Assembly (NCBI RefSeq): GCF_001298265.1
Contig: NZ_LGSZ01000019.1
Coordinates: 80,799-144,798, forward strand
DNA from: Allobosea vaviloviae
Lineage (GTDB): Bacteria > Pseudomonadota > Alphaproteobacteria > Rhizobiales > Beijerinckiaceae
Reading direction: 5' to 3'
DNA length: 64,000 bases
In this document: positions 36,539 to 44,484 of the stretch, in pieces
Layout: every line of letters starts with the position of its first letter
Numbering within the stretch: position 1 is the stretch's first letter
Program-made: the position numbers and the translations under genes
Notes under the pieces: model-generated
Told to the model about the DNA's origin: nothing
Databases searched by the model: none
Seen by the model: the letters and a program-made list of their open reading frames with translations, nothing else

Positions 36539-37555
36539 CTACTTGCCGCGATAGACCAGCGGAAACTGCTCGGGCTTTATGATCTTGCCGTCGCAGGCTT
36601 CCTTCTCGCGGTATTCGACGAGGACGAAATCGCCCTCGTCATTGACGCGATGGCGCTCATAGACGCCGCAATCGCCTGAGCCCCGGCCCAGCGAAATGCC
36701 GGTGACGGTGCGGCTCTTTGCGTCCCAGCTCGGCGACATGAGTTCGGCCGGCTCGCTGCTGCGCTTCCTGCCCGGCGGACCCTTGAAGCTGAGGAAGCGC
36801 GTATTGGTCGTCGGATCGGGCAGATAAACCAGCGCATAGACCGCATTCGCCTGGATGTTGAAGCGCTGGCACGGCACCTCCCAGATCGCCGATTCCTCCG
36901 ACATCTGGAAGCCGGTGATGCCGCTCTTCATCACCTCCGGCGAGCAGCCGTACTTCTTCTCCGCGGTCGCCAGGAAGGCGCGCGGCACCTGCGCCGGCCT
37001 GACCTGATAGCGCTGGAACATGCGGGCCGCTTCATTGGGAGCCGGAGCCGCTGGCGTCATGCACCCTGCCCCACCCTTCACCGCGACGCGCGCCTGCTGA
37101 CGGCCCGGCATCGTCAGCGTCAGCGCACCGCTCTCGATATCGACCGCCTCGCCCTCGATCTCGCCGAGCTTGAGATCCAGCACTGCGAAGGCATCGGGCT
37201 CGCCCAGCTTGTAGAGCTGATAGGGATAGAGGCCGTAGCCGCCCATCTTTCCGCCGACCGCGACGCGGGTCATCGTCACGACCTTGTCGCCGATTTTGAT
37301 CCGCGCCGGCTGACGGGCGTTGTTCTGTCCCGTCAGCGTCTCCGCGAAGATGATCGCGTATTTGTCCTTGTCCGGATCGCGATTGGCCTGCCAGAGCGCG
37401 ATCGAACAGCCCTTCGACCGGTCGATTTCAGCCTTCTCGAACAGTTTCAGGTCGATCTTGCCATCGTCCGGTTTCGGCTGGGCGGCGGCCAGCGAGGACA
37501 GCAGGCAGGCGAAGACGAATGCGGCCGGTGGTCCGGCGCTGCGATTCCAGAGCAT
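36539..37555 (-). CDS. Secreted DUF1176-like protein
   Basis: 338 residues from the ATG at 37555, preceded by GGGGGG. A signal peptide ends near LLSSLAAAQP. The N-terminal half has FEKAEIDRSKGCSIALWQ; the C-terminal half matches the DUF1176 pattern: SAIWEVPCQRFNIQANAVYALVY, and GISLGRGSGDCGVYERH. Cysteines at paired positions suggest periplasmic disulfides. Function unknown. It is the downstream neighbour, on the same strand, of the class II aldolase gene, with 94 bases between. Confidence 0.72.
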   Translation of the reverse strand: MLWNRSAGPPAAFVFACLLSSLAAAQPKPDDGKIDLKLFEKAEIDRSKGCSIALWQANRDPDKDKYAIIFAETLTGQNNARQPARIKIGDKVVTMTRVAVGGKMGGYGLYPYQLYKLGEPDAFAVLDLKLGEIEGEAVDIESGALTLTMPGRQQARVAVKGGAGCMTPAAPAPNEAARMFQRYQVRPAQVPRAFLATAEKKYGCSPEVMKSGITGFQMSEESAIWEVPCQRFNIQANAVYALVYLPDPTTNTRFLSFKGPPGRKRSSEPAELMSPSWDAKSRTVTGISLGRGSGDCGVYERHRVNDEGDFVLVEYREKEACDGKIIKPEQFPLVYRGK

Positions 37556-37649
37556 GAATTCCCCCCGCCGCACGGCGCAGGCGAGGCCGCGCGAACGGGG
37601 CGAGCCTAGCCAATGGGCGGGACGCGTGAAACCTGAATCTGACGTTGCG

Positions 37650-38387
37650 TCAGATGCCCTCGATCCGCGTCAGCGCCTCGAAATGCTTCTCCGACTGATG
37701 CACCAGAACCTGGCGCCATTCGCGGGCGGTGGCCTCGATCTCCTGCTGCGGGATCAGCTTCAGCGGCTTGCCGGTCGACATCGCAAGAACCTGCTGCCGG
37801 CAGGCGCGCTCGAGGAAATAAAGGTCGTCGAAGGCGACCGCGACGGAGGGCCCGCCGATGGTGACGCCGTGATGCGCGAGGAAGACGATGTCGGCGCTGT
37901 CATCGGTCTTGCCCTTGCTCGCTGCGACGATCGCCTCGCCCTCGCTTTCATCGAGCGCCAGCCCGCCGAAATGATCGACATAGAGCGTGCGGCCATGGAA
38001 GCGGCAGGCAGTCTGGTGGGCCATCTCCAGCCGGCCGCCCTCGACCATGGTCAGCGCGGTGGCATAGGGCATGTGGACATGCAGCACCGCGACATGGCGC
38101 GGATTGGCCTTGTGGGCGGCGACATGGATGTTGCGGGCGGTGGCCTCGACCTCGCCCTCCCCTTCCAGCACCTGGCCGCGATCGTCGATCAGCAGCAGGT
38201 CGGACGGCTTCATCTCCGACCAGTGCACGCCATAGGGGTTGATCAGGTAGCGCGGCCGGCCGTCGGGGCCGTCGGGCAGCGCCACCGAGAAGTGGTTGCA
38301 GATGCCCTCGTTCAGCTCGAACTTCGCGGCGAGGCGGAGCGCGGCGGCGAGGTCGCGGCGCTGGCTGGTGATGCTGGGCTGGGGCAT
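37650..38387 (-). CDS. Class II aldolase/adducin family protein
   Basis: 245 residues from the ATG at 38387. The zinc site is visible: VAVLHVHMPYATAL (two His) and FLAHHGVTIGG (third His), with SVALPD and NPYGVHWSEM for the phosphate-like pocket. Members include L-fuculose-phosphate aldolase, ribulose-phosphate epimerases and decarboxylases; the adducin-like subgroup here, with NHFS and a short C-terminus, has no fixed substrate. The frame to 38429 adds a segment without a ribosome binding site. Confidence 0.85.
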   Translation of the reverse strand: MPQPSITSQRRDLAAALRLAAKFELNEGICNHFSVALPDGPDGRPRYLINPYGVHWSEMKPSDLLLIDDRGQVLEGEGEVEATARNIHVAAHKANPRHVAVLHVHMPYATALTMVEGGRLEMAHQTACRFHGRTLYVDHFGGLALDESEGEAIVAASKGKTDDSADIVFLAHHGVTIGGPSVAVAFDDLYFLERACRQQVLAMSTGKPLKLIPQQEIEATAREWRQVLVHQSEKHFEALTRIEGI

Positions 38388-38446
38388 TCGATGGGCCTCT
38401 CTGTCGCATGGCATGGCTGTTTGCGTCATCTCGCTTCAGACCTCGC

Positions 38447-38546
38447 CGTCATCCCGGGCGACCAAAGGGAGACCCGGGATCCATGCCTGAACCGTTCCGG
38501 CATGGATCCCGGATCAGCGCCGCTCCGCGGCTTGTCCGGGATGACG
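38447..38546. repeat. Intergenic palindromic repeat, CGTCATCCCGG type
   Basis: Opens CGTCATCCCGGGCGACC and closes GTCCGGGATGACG, with inner ACCCGGGATCCATGCC and GGCATGGATCCCGG. Same family as 10339-10452; it lies between infC and the aldolase gene. Confidence 0.78.
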
Positions 38547-38609
38547 GTGAGCTTCCAAAAGGATCGGCACCGCGTTTGGGAGCGAAGCATCCCAGAGCCC
38601 GACATGACA

Positions 38610-38633
38610 AGGCCCGGCACTGGGGCCGGGCCT
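38610..38633 (-). terminator. Possible terminator after infC
   Basis: AGGCCCGGC (38610-38618), ACTGGG, GCCGGGCCT (38625-38633), 36 bases past the infC stop. The minus-strand tail is only weakly U-rich (TGTCATGTC). Confidence 0.5.
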
Positions 38634-38668
38634 GATGCAAATCGCATGGCGATCAGCGGATGCCGAGG

Positions 38669-39211
38669 TTACTTGGGAGCGAGAACCATGACCATCTGGC
38701 GGCCTTCGAGCTGCCAGTCGCTCTCGACCTTCGCGGTTTCGGCCAGATCGACCTTGACGCGCTCGAGCACCTTCACGCCGAGATCCTGGTGGGCCATTTC
38801 ACGACCGCGGAAGCGCAGGGTCACCTTGACCTTGTCGCCCTCCTCGAAGAAGCCGAGCATGGCCTTCATCTTGACGTCGTAGTCATGCTTGTCGATGCCC
38901 GGACGCAGCTTGATCTCCTTGATCTCGATGGTGCGCTGTTTCTTGCGCGCCTCGGCGGCCTTCTTCTGCTCCAGGAAGCGGAAGCGACCATAGTCGAGAA
39001 TCTTGCAGACCGGCGGCTCGGAATTGGGGGCGATCTCGACGAGGTCGAGACCGGCATCCTCGGCAATCTTCAACGCCTCGAAGAACGAGACCACGCCGCG
39101 GTTGGCGCCGGTATCGTCGATGAGCTGGACGTCGCGGACGCCGCGGATGTCGCGGTTGGAGCGCGGGCCGTCTTTGGTCGGGGTCGGGGCAGCACGGAAA
39201 GGACGACGAAT
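38669..39211 (-). CDS. infC: Translation initiation factor IF-3, ATT start
   Basis: 180 residues read from an ATT codon at 39211. AGGAG at 39221-39225 sits nine bases upstream, and the resulting N-terminus (M)RRPFRAAP is the family form. The protein has [43 protein letters not shown], the linker rich in K and R, and the C-terminal [28 protein letters not shown]. An in-frame TTG at 39268 lacks such a site. Infrequent starts on infC allow IF-3 to repress its own translation. Unusually, rpmI-rplT does not follow directly. Confidence 0.95.
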   Translation of the reverse strand: MRRPFRAAPTPTKDGPRSNRDIRGVRDVQLIDDTGANRGVVSFFEALKIAEDAGLDLVEIAPNSEPPVCKILDYGRFRFLEQKKAAEARKKQRTIEIKEIKLRPGIDKHDYDVKMKAMLGFFEEGDKVKVTLRFRGREMAHQDLGVKVLERVKVDLAETAKVESDWQLEGRQMVMVLAPK

Positions 39212-39309
39212 GGGGGTATTCTCCTGTGAATGGCGCGTCTCGCGCCCGTGAGCAGACACATTGCACAAAGATGCGCGTTGTCAATGGATGAGGCTGGATG
39301 ATTAAGTGG

Positions 39310-40533
39310 TTAGCGCCCGAGCAGGGCGCAATAGACGTCCAGCGTCTCGCTCACCATCGATTCCAGCGAAAAATGCCGCTCGACATGCTGGCGCGCCCGT
39401 CCGGCGAGATTGTCGCGCGCCGAGGGGCGCAAACTGAGTGCGCCTTCCAGCGCGGCGGCCAACGCTGCGGCATCGCCGGGGGGAACGCGCCAGCCGGTGC
39501 GCTCGGCGGGTGTGGTCTGCGGCGGGGCGAGCACGGTTTCCGGAACGGCACCGAGGTCCGACACCACGACGGGCGTGCCCATCGCCTGCGCCTCGACCGC
39601 GACCCGCCCGAAGGCTTCCGGTTCCGTCGAGGGCACAGTGACGACGGCGGCCGCCAGCAGCGCCGCCGGCATGTCCGTGCAATGCCCGACCCGCTTGACC
39701 CGGCCTTCCAGCCCGGCCTTGGCGATGAGCTGGTCGAGCTCCTTGACATAGCCGTCGCGGCCCTGGGCGTCGCCGGCGAGGATGAAGGCGGTGTCGGTGT
39801 CGCCGCCGTCGCGCAGGATGCGGGCGGCCTCGATCAGGACGCGCTGGCCCTTCCAGTTGGTCAGGCGGCCGGGCAGCAGCACGATGCGCTGATGGCCCTC
39901 GATGCCCCAGGCCCGGCGCAGGGCCTGGATACGCTCCGGCGCCACCGCGTGGGAGGCGAAGGCCGCGAAATTCGTGCCGCGGTTGACGACGCGGATGCGG
40001 TCGCGAGCGAAGCCGTGCTTGGCCAGGATCAGCTCGGCGGTATAGGCGGAGTTGGCGATGACGACGTCGCCGCGCGCCATCACCGAATTATACAGCGTCT
40101 TGACCGCCGAGCGGGTCGCATAGGAGCCGTGATAGGTGGTGACGAAGGGCAGTCCGAGCCGGCGGGCCGCCGCGAGCGCGACCCAGGCCGGCGCACGCGA
40201 GCGGGCATGGATGAGTTCGACGCCCTCATGCCGGCAGAGCAGCATGAGCTTGCGCACGTTCAGCGCCATGGCGAGCGGATTCTTGGACGCAGCCGGAAAG
40301 GGCAGCCAGACGCCGCCCTTGGCCTGGAGCTCGGCGACAAGCCGCCCGCCCTCGGTCGCGACGAGGGCGCGGGCGCCGACATCGGTGAGCCCCTTGGCGA
40401 TGTCGACGGCCGTGCGTTCGGCGCCGCCGGTGTCGAGATCTGGGATGATCTGCAGGATCGTTCGTCCGACGAGCGGGTGGGCCTCGGTCGACGGCAGCGA
40501 AAGATGCGCGCCTGGCTGGAAGGACATACTCAC
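39310..40533 (-). CDS. GT4 family glycosyltransferase
   Basis: 407 residues, GT-B fold. N-terminal LQIIPDLDTGGAERTAVDIAKGL is the typical opening; the C-terminal domain has LLPGRLTNWKGQRVLIEA, FGRVAVEAQAMGTPVVVSDLGAVPETV and EPEAFGR, the EX7E donor motif. It likely builds a lipopolysaccharide or exopolysaccharide chain; it is cytoplasmic or peripheral with no membrane helix. Located 98 bases from infC on the same strand. Donor and acceptor are unknown. Confidence 0.92.
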   Translation of the reverse strand: MSMSFQPGAHLSLPSTEAHPLVGRTILQIIPDLDTGGAERTAVDIAKGLTDVGARALVATEGGRLVAELQAKGGVWLPFPAASKNPLAMALNVRKLMLLCRHEGVELIHARSRAPAWVALAAARRLGLPFVTTYHGSYATRSAVKTLYNSVMARGDVVIANSAYTAELILAKHGFARDRIRVVNRGTNFAAFASHAVAPERIQALRRAWGIEGHQRIVLLPGRLTNWKGQRVLIEAARILRDGGDTDTAFILAGDAQGRDGYVKELDQLIAKAGLEGRVKRVGHCTDMPAALLAAAVVTVPSTEPEAFGRVAVEAQAMGTPVVVSDLGAVPETVLAPPQTTPAERTGWRVPPGDAAALAAALEGALSLRPSARDNLAGRARQHVERHFSLESMVSETLDVYCALLGR

Positions 40534-40665
40534 CGTTTCGGAAACATGCTTTCAGTTCACGCGAACACGTCGCGCGGATTTCAGTCCGCACCACTATGCC
40601 TGCCTCTGGCGCAAAAACGCAGCCTATATTCGCGCGCAGTCGCGATTCGTCACAGGAGATTTGAG

Positions 40666-41442
40666 TTGGAGCACGAGGCCCCGCAATGGCTAGAGGTCGG
40701 TGACGGCGCGGAGACGCGCAAAATCGCGGTCCTGACGCAAGGTGGCGCGGGCGCGCCGGTGGTCTGGCTCGGCGGCTTCCGCTCTGACATGCGCGCGACC
40801 AAGGCTGAAGCGTTGGCCCGCTGGGCTCGTCAGGCCGGGCAGGCTTTCGTGCGCTTCGACTATGCCGGACATGGCGAGAGCGGCAACGATTTCGGGCGCT
40901 GGACCCTGTCGCACTGGCTGGAGGACGCGCTGTCCGTCATCGCGGCCCACTGCCGGCACAGGCCGATCCTGGTCGGCTCCTCCATGGGCGGCTGGGTTGC
41001 CCTGCTCGCCGCGCGACGGCTGCTGGGCACCGCGCTTGCCCCGTCCGGCATGGTGCTGATCGCGCCGGCCGTCGATTTCTCGGAAGAGCTGATGTGGGCG
41101 CGGATGCCCGAGGCCATCCGCGAGACCATCATGCGCGACGGCGTCTGGATGCGTGACTCCGAGTATTCGCCGGAGCCGACGCCGATCACGCGGGCGCTGA
41201 TCGAGGATGGCCGCAGCCACCTGATGTTCGGCAGCGAGATCAGGACGGGGTGCCCCGTCCACATCCTGCAGGGCATGAACGATCCCGACGTGCCGTGGCG
41301 CCAGGCGCTCAAGCTCGTCGAGCATCTGAGCGGCGATCCCGTCGTGCTGACGCTGGTCAAGGACGGCGATCACCGGCTCTCGACGGCGCAGGACATCGCG
41401 CGCCTGCAGGCGGCGGTCGCGGGTGTCGCGACCGCGCCCTGA
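40666..41442 (+). CDS. Alpha/beta hydrolase (TTG start)
   Basis: 258 residues. The start is a TTG at 40666, because AGGAG (40654-40658) lies seven bases upstream and the next ATG would remove the first strand. Features: VVWLGGFRSDM, FDYAGHGESG, and the nucleophile serine in VGSSMGGWVALLAARRL; Asp near GMNDPDVPW and His in KDGDHRLS complete the triad. The family includes esterases and thioesterases; this short form resembles the palmitoyl-thioesterase-like ABHD10 group. Divergent from the GT4 gene. Confidence 0.85.
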   Translation: MEHEAPQWLEVGDGAETRKIAVLTQGGAGAPVVWLGGFRSDMRATKAEALARWARQAGQAFVRFDYAGHGESGNDFGRWTLSHWLEDALSVIAAHCRHRPILVGSSMGGWVALLAARRLLGTALAPSGMVLIAPAVDFSEELMWARMPEAIRETIMRDGVWMRDSEYSPEPTPITRALIEDGRSHLMFGSEIRTGCPVHILQGMNDPDVPWRQALKLVEHLSGDPVVLTLVKDGDHRLSTAQDIARLQAAVAGVATAP

Positions 41443-41449
41443 CGGGGCG

Positions 41450-41716
41450 TCAGTGGACGCTGACCATCCGGAGATCGTGCTCCCACGCATTGGCGGTCGC
41501 CGCCTCGCGGGAATCGGTCACCAGGATCGGCGCGCCGTCGGCCGAGAGCAGCGCGAAGAGCTGCAGGCCGGACTGGATTTCGGGCGCCTGCGGGAAGATC
41601 CGCAGCAACTCGTCCGAGGTCATCGACTTGAGATAGGCGACCTGGCCTGTCCCCAACGCCGCGAATTCGGCCGGGGTCAGCGGGTTCGTCTGGATCATCG
41701 TCCTGTCTTCGTTCAT
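41450..41716 (-). CDS. DUF1150 family protein
   Basis: 88 residues from the ATG at 41716, after GAAGGAGGG. Contains the family pattern TPAEFAALGTGQVAYLK and ELLRIFP, then LFALLSADGAPILVTDSREAATANAWEHDL. DUF1150 proteins follow hsp20 genes in many alphaproteobacteria and are thought to be linked to heat-shock response, though their biochemistry is unknown. Directly downstream of the Hsp20 gene here, with 121 bases between. Confidence 0.88.
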   Translation of the reverse strand: MNEDRTMIQTNPLTPAEFAALGTGQVAYLKSMTSDELLRIFPQAPEIQSGLQLFALLSADGAPILVTDSREAATANAWEHDLRMVSVH

Positions 41717-41837
41717 CGCGCCCTCCTTCAGAGCAGTGCGAGTGCGGTTATCAAGATACGACTGCAATTATGAACGGATGCAAAAACCGCGCTTGCATCC
41801 TTCCTGGGGTGTTTTGCATCGGGTTGTCCCGGGAGCC

Positions 41838-42266
41838 TCAGTCACGGCTCTCGATATCGATACGCCGGATCAACCTCTCTGGTTCCGGTCGGGCCAGATC
41901 GATCGCCAGCAAACCATGCGACAGATCCGCGCCCAGCACCTGCATGCCCTCCGCAAGGAGAAAGCTGCGCTGGAACTGCCGCGCGGCGATGCCGCGATGC
42001 AGGAACTGCCTGGTCTTGTCATCGCTCTGGCGGCCACGGATGGTCAGCTGGTTCTCTTCCAGGGTGATCTCGAGCTGCTCGCGGGAGAAGCCGGCGACCG
42101 CGAGCGTGATGCGCAGCCTGTCCGGCTCGTTGTCGCAGCGCGGCAACCGCTCGATGTTGTAGGGTGGGTAGCCCTCGCTGGCGCCTTTCGCGACCCGGTC
42201 GAGCGCCCGTTCGATATCGTCGAATCCGAGCAGGAACGGATGCGAGAGACTGGGTGTACGCGTCAT
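41838..42266 (-). CDS. Hsp20 family small heat-shock protein
   Basis: 142 residues. The alpha-crystallin domain runs from YNIERLPRCDNEPDRLRITLAVAGF to LLAIDLARPEPER, with the strand ITLEENQLTIRGRQ and the hinge HRGIAARQFQRSFLLAEG; it holds unfolding proteins in the cytoplasm. The N-terminus FLLGFDDIERALDRVAKG is typical of the rhizobial class A Hsp20. A longer frame upstream lacks a plausible start. The first gene of the pair with DUF1150. I did not find a ROSE-type thermosensor in its short leader. Confidence 0.93.
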   Translation of the reverse strand: MTRTPSLSHPFLLGFDDIERALDRVAKGASEGYPPYNIERLPRCDNEPDRLRITLAVAGFSREQLEITLEENQLTIRGRQSDDKTRQFLHRGIAARQFQRSFLLAEGMQVLGADLSHGLLAIDLARPEPERLIRRIDIESRD

Positions 42267-42490
42267 TTCAGGACCTTGCCCTGACAGTGCCGGAGCCCCC
42301 GGAGGGCGCTCCCGATCAACCGGAGCCCGCCAGCGCAGCGCCCCGCAGGCGAAAGGCGAAGCCCTTCCGCTTGATCCAGATATGGCGAATGCGGGGGGCC
42401 GCTTCAAGGGCCTGAGACCGCCCCCGCCTCGAGGAGGCTGGACGGCCGAACGATCTCATCTGCGGGAGATCGTCCGGTGCGGGTGACGGG

Positions 42491-42567
42491 TGGTACAGCC
42501 ACCCCGGCTTGAACGGGGGACCTCTAGATCCACAATCTAGCGCTCTAACCAACTGAGCTATGGCTGC
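42491..42567 (-). tRNA. tRNA-His (GTG anticodon)
   Basis: Complete cloverleaf with encoded CCA. Acceptor GCAGCCA pairs with TGGCTGT; D stem GCTC/GAGC; anticodon stem CTAGA/TCTAG with loop TTGTGGA; T stem CCCCG/CGGGG with TTCAAGC. The base before CCA (position 73) is A rather than the C found in most bacteria, a trait known for a clade of alphaproteobacteria that lost the G-1:C73 identity pair. A G is encoded just 5' of the acceptor (42568), so G-1 presence cannot be excluded from DNA alone. Confidence 0.97.
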
Positions 42568-42718
42568 CCGCACCCGGCGCTTGGCGATCGTCGCTTTCGC
42601 GAGATCGGCGGCGGCGCGGAACCTAGAACCGACGCCTCACGATTGCAACCGGGGAATTGCGGGTTTTCCGGTTAAGAATCCGGCGAGCCCCGCGAGACCC
42701 CGTGTCAGTCACCTCAGC

Positions 42719-43666
42719 TCAACTCTTGCCCATCGCTTTGCCGGCGATCCGCGCCAGTTCCTTGAGGTGCTCGGCATAGGATTCGTAGGAGCGGCGCACC
42801 GCCTTGGCCTGCAGCGCCACGGCATCGGCGGCACTGTCGGTGCGAGCCAGCGTCTGCGCATCGTCGAGCGTGGCCTTCAGCTCGGCGCAGGCATGGTCCA
42901 GCATCGTCGCCTGGAGTGCGCCGAAGGCCTTGGCCATCGCCAGCGCCTGCGTCATCACGGTCGCGGAGGTGATCGCGACGAATTCGGGCGGCTTCGGTGG
43001 CGGGGTCGTCATCAGCGACGGGATCGCCTTGGCGTTGTCCTGGACCGTCTCGACGGCGGCCTTCGCCACGGTGTCTGCTGCCTTGACCGGAGCGGCCACG
43101 ACCTTCGCCGTCTCGCTCAGAGCCGGCGCGGCGGCAGGCGTGGCGACGAGGGCAGGCTTGGCGACTGGCGCAGGCTTGGCGACCGGCGCAGCATTGGCAA
43201 CGGGGGGCTTGGCGGCAGTGGGCTTCTCGATGCGGACCTTGGCCGAGGCGACGCGCGTCTCGGGCTTGGGCTTGACCGATCGAGCCGCCGCCTTGGTGAC
43301 GGAGGGCTTGGCAGCTGCGGGCTTGGCAGGGGCAGCCGTGGCAGGGGCAGCCGTCTTGGCAGGGGCAGTCGAGGCAGCAACAGGCTTCGTCTCTGCCGGC
43401 TTGGCTTCAACAGGCTTGGCTTCAACAGGCTTGGCCGCGACAGGATTGGCCGCGACAGGCTTTGTCTCGGGCGCCTTTGTCTCGGGCGCCTTGGACGCCG
43501 GAGCCGGAGCGGCAACCGGGGCGACCGCCGCGGGCGGCTTCGGCGGCGGGACGCTTGCCGCCGGCTTGTTGGCCTCGGCCGGCGCAGCGCCGGACAGGGC
43601 CTTGACCGGAGACAGGCTGACCGGCGCCTTGGATGTGGTCCGGGTCGGAGCAGGCTTGACCATCAC
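42719..43666 (-). CDS. Phasin-domain protein with an Ala/Pro/Lys-rich N-terminal region
   Basis: 315 residues. Residues 1-about 215 are low complexity, rich in A, P and K, with repeats such as KPVEAKPVEAKPAETKPVAA. The last 90-100 residues are helical and phasin-like (VMTQALAMAKAFGALQATMLDH, then ALQAKAVRRSYESYAEHLKEL). Phasins coat polyhydroxyalkanoate granules; the basic, disordered N-terminus could add DNA or membrane contact, like H1-type tails. A second phasin follows upstream on the same strand, 118 bases away. Confidence 0.72.
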   Translation of the reverse strand: MMVKPAPTRTTSKAPVSLSPVKALSGAAPAEANKPAASVPPPKPPAAVAPVAAPAPASKAPETKAPETKPVAANPVAAKPVEAKPVEAKPAETKPVAASTAPAKTAAPATAAPAKPAAAKPSVTKAAARSVKPKPETRVASAKVRIEKPTAAKPPVANAAPVAKPAPVAKPALVATPAAAPALSETAKVVAAPVKAADTVAKAAVETVQDNAKAIPSLMTTPPPKPPEFVAITSATVMTQALAMAKAFGALQATMLDHACAELKATLDDAQTLARTDSAADAVALQAKAVRRSYESYAEHLKELARIAGKAMGKS

Positions 43667-43784
43667 GGTTCTCCTTCAGCGCTGAAAGCAAGGCGGGGCC
43701 AGGCTGATTGCCTGGCCTTCCGCTCATCCTGTTTCGCGCCGGAGCTGTGTCGTCGATCAGGCCGGCGCAGTTGGCAGTCCGCCC

Positions 43785-44180
43785 TTACTTGGGCTTGACC
43801 GCCTTGGTCATCGTCTCGGCCGCCTTCGTCGCGACATCCTGCGCAGCGGCGCCCATGTCCTTGAACTGGGTCTGGAGCGCTTCCAGCTGCGCCTTCATGA
43901 AGGCGGACTGATGCGTCATGACCTCGGTCAGGTCCTTCGACTTGACGAGCTTCTGGGCGAATTCGAAAGCCGCCGCGACATTGTTCTCGGCATAGCCGAT
44001 CGCCTTGCGGGCGACGTCATGGGTGTTGACGCGGGCGGTCTCGGCCGAGCCGTGAGCGGTGTCGACAGCCTTCGTGGCTGCGCCGATGAAGCCGTCGAAG
44101 GCCTTGCGGGCCTGCTCGACGCTGCGCTCGGCGAATTCACGCATTTCGGCGGGAACTTCGTAGGGGGTCTTGTCTGCCAT
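43785..44180 (-). CDS. Phasin family protein
   Basis: 131 residues from the ATG at 44180, after AGGAGG. All-helical with the phasin pattern: VPAEMREFAERSVEQARKAFDGFIGAA, THDVARKAIGYAENNVAAAFEFAQKLV, and MTHQSAFMKAQLEALQTQFKDMG. Probably coats polyhydroxybutyrate granules and steers storage. Its promoter region shares 300 bases with the divergent PdhS-like kinase and holds three tandem 19 bp repeats. Confidence 0.92.
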   Translation of the reverse strand: MADKTPYEVPAEMREFAERSVEQARKAFDGFIGAATKAVDTAHGSAETARVNTHDVARKAIGYAENNVAAAFEFAQKLVKSKDLTEVMTHQSAFMKAQLEALQTQFKDMGAAAQDVATKAAETMTKAVKPK

Positions 44181-44484
44181 CGGGTCGTCCTCCTGGTTGA
44201 TCTGGCGTATGGGCCGTGCCCCGGCCATCCCTGGCCGCGTACCGCTCCGGTTATTGTGCGGTGCAATATCATTGTTGCGTTGCGATGACAAATCATACTC
44301 CAAACGGCACCGCATAGTCCAAACGGCATGGCCTGGTCCAAAGGACATGGCGCGTTAACGCTGTTTCGACGCGGCCGGGGACAGGCAAACCCGCTGCATG
44401 GCTTTGCGTGCATTTGACCGCTATTAAAGCTTTGTTAGCCATAATGGCGCGGACCATGATGGCGCGAACCAAGAGCGGGCGGGC
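44181..44484. promoter_or_regulatory. Divergent region between phasin and PdhS-like kinase
   Basis: Contains three tandem 19-base imperfect repeats with core TCCAAACGGCA (units at 44297, 44316 and 44335). A GTGCGGTGCAAT and TTGCGTTGCGAT pair at 44255-44288 also looks like a binding site; a role for the storage regulator PhaR is only a guess. No gene was found. Confidence 0.45.
44297..44353. repeat. Three tandem 19 bp repeats
   Basis: Units 44297-44315, 44316-44334 and 44335-44353. The first two share TCCAAACGGCA exactly; the third reads TCCAAAGGACA. Confidence 0.75.

Noticed and set aside
39298..40665. Upstream extension of the hydrolase frame to 714 codons
   Set aside because: The added part is antisense to the GT4 gene; the TTG at 40666 has AGGAG seven bases upstream.
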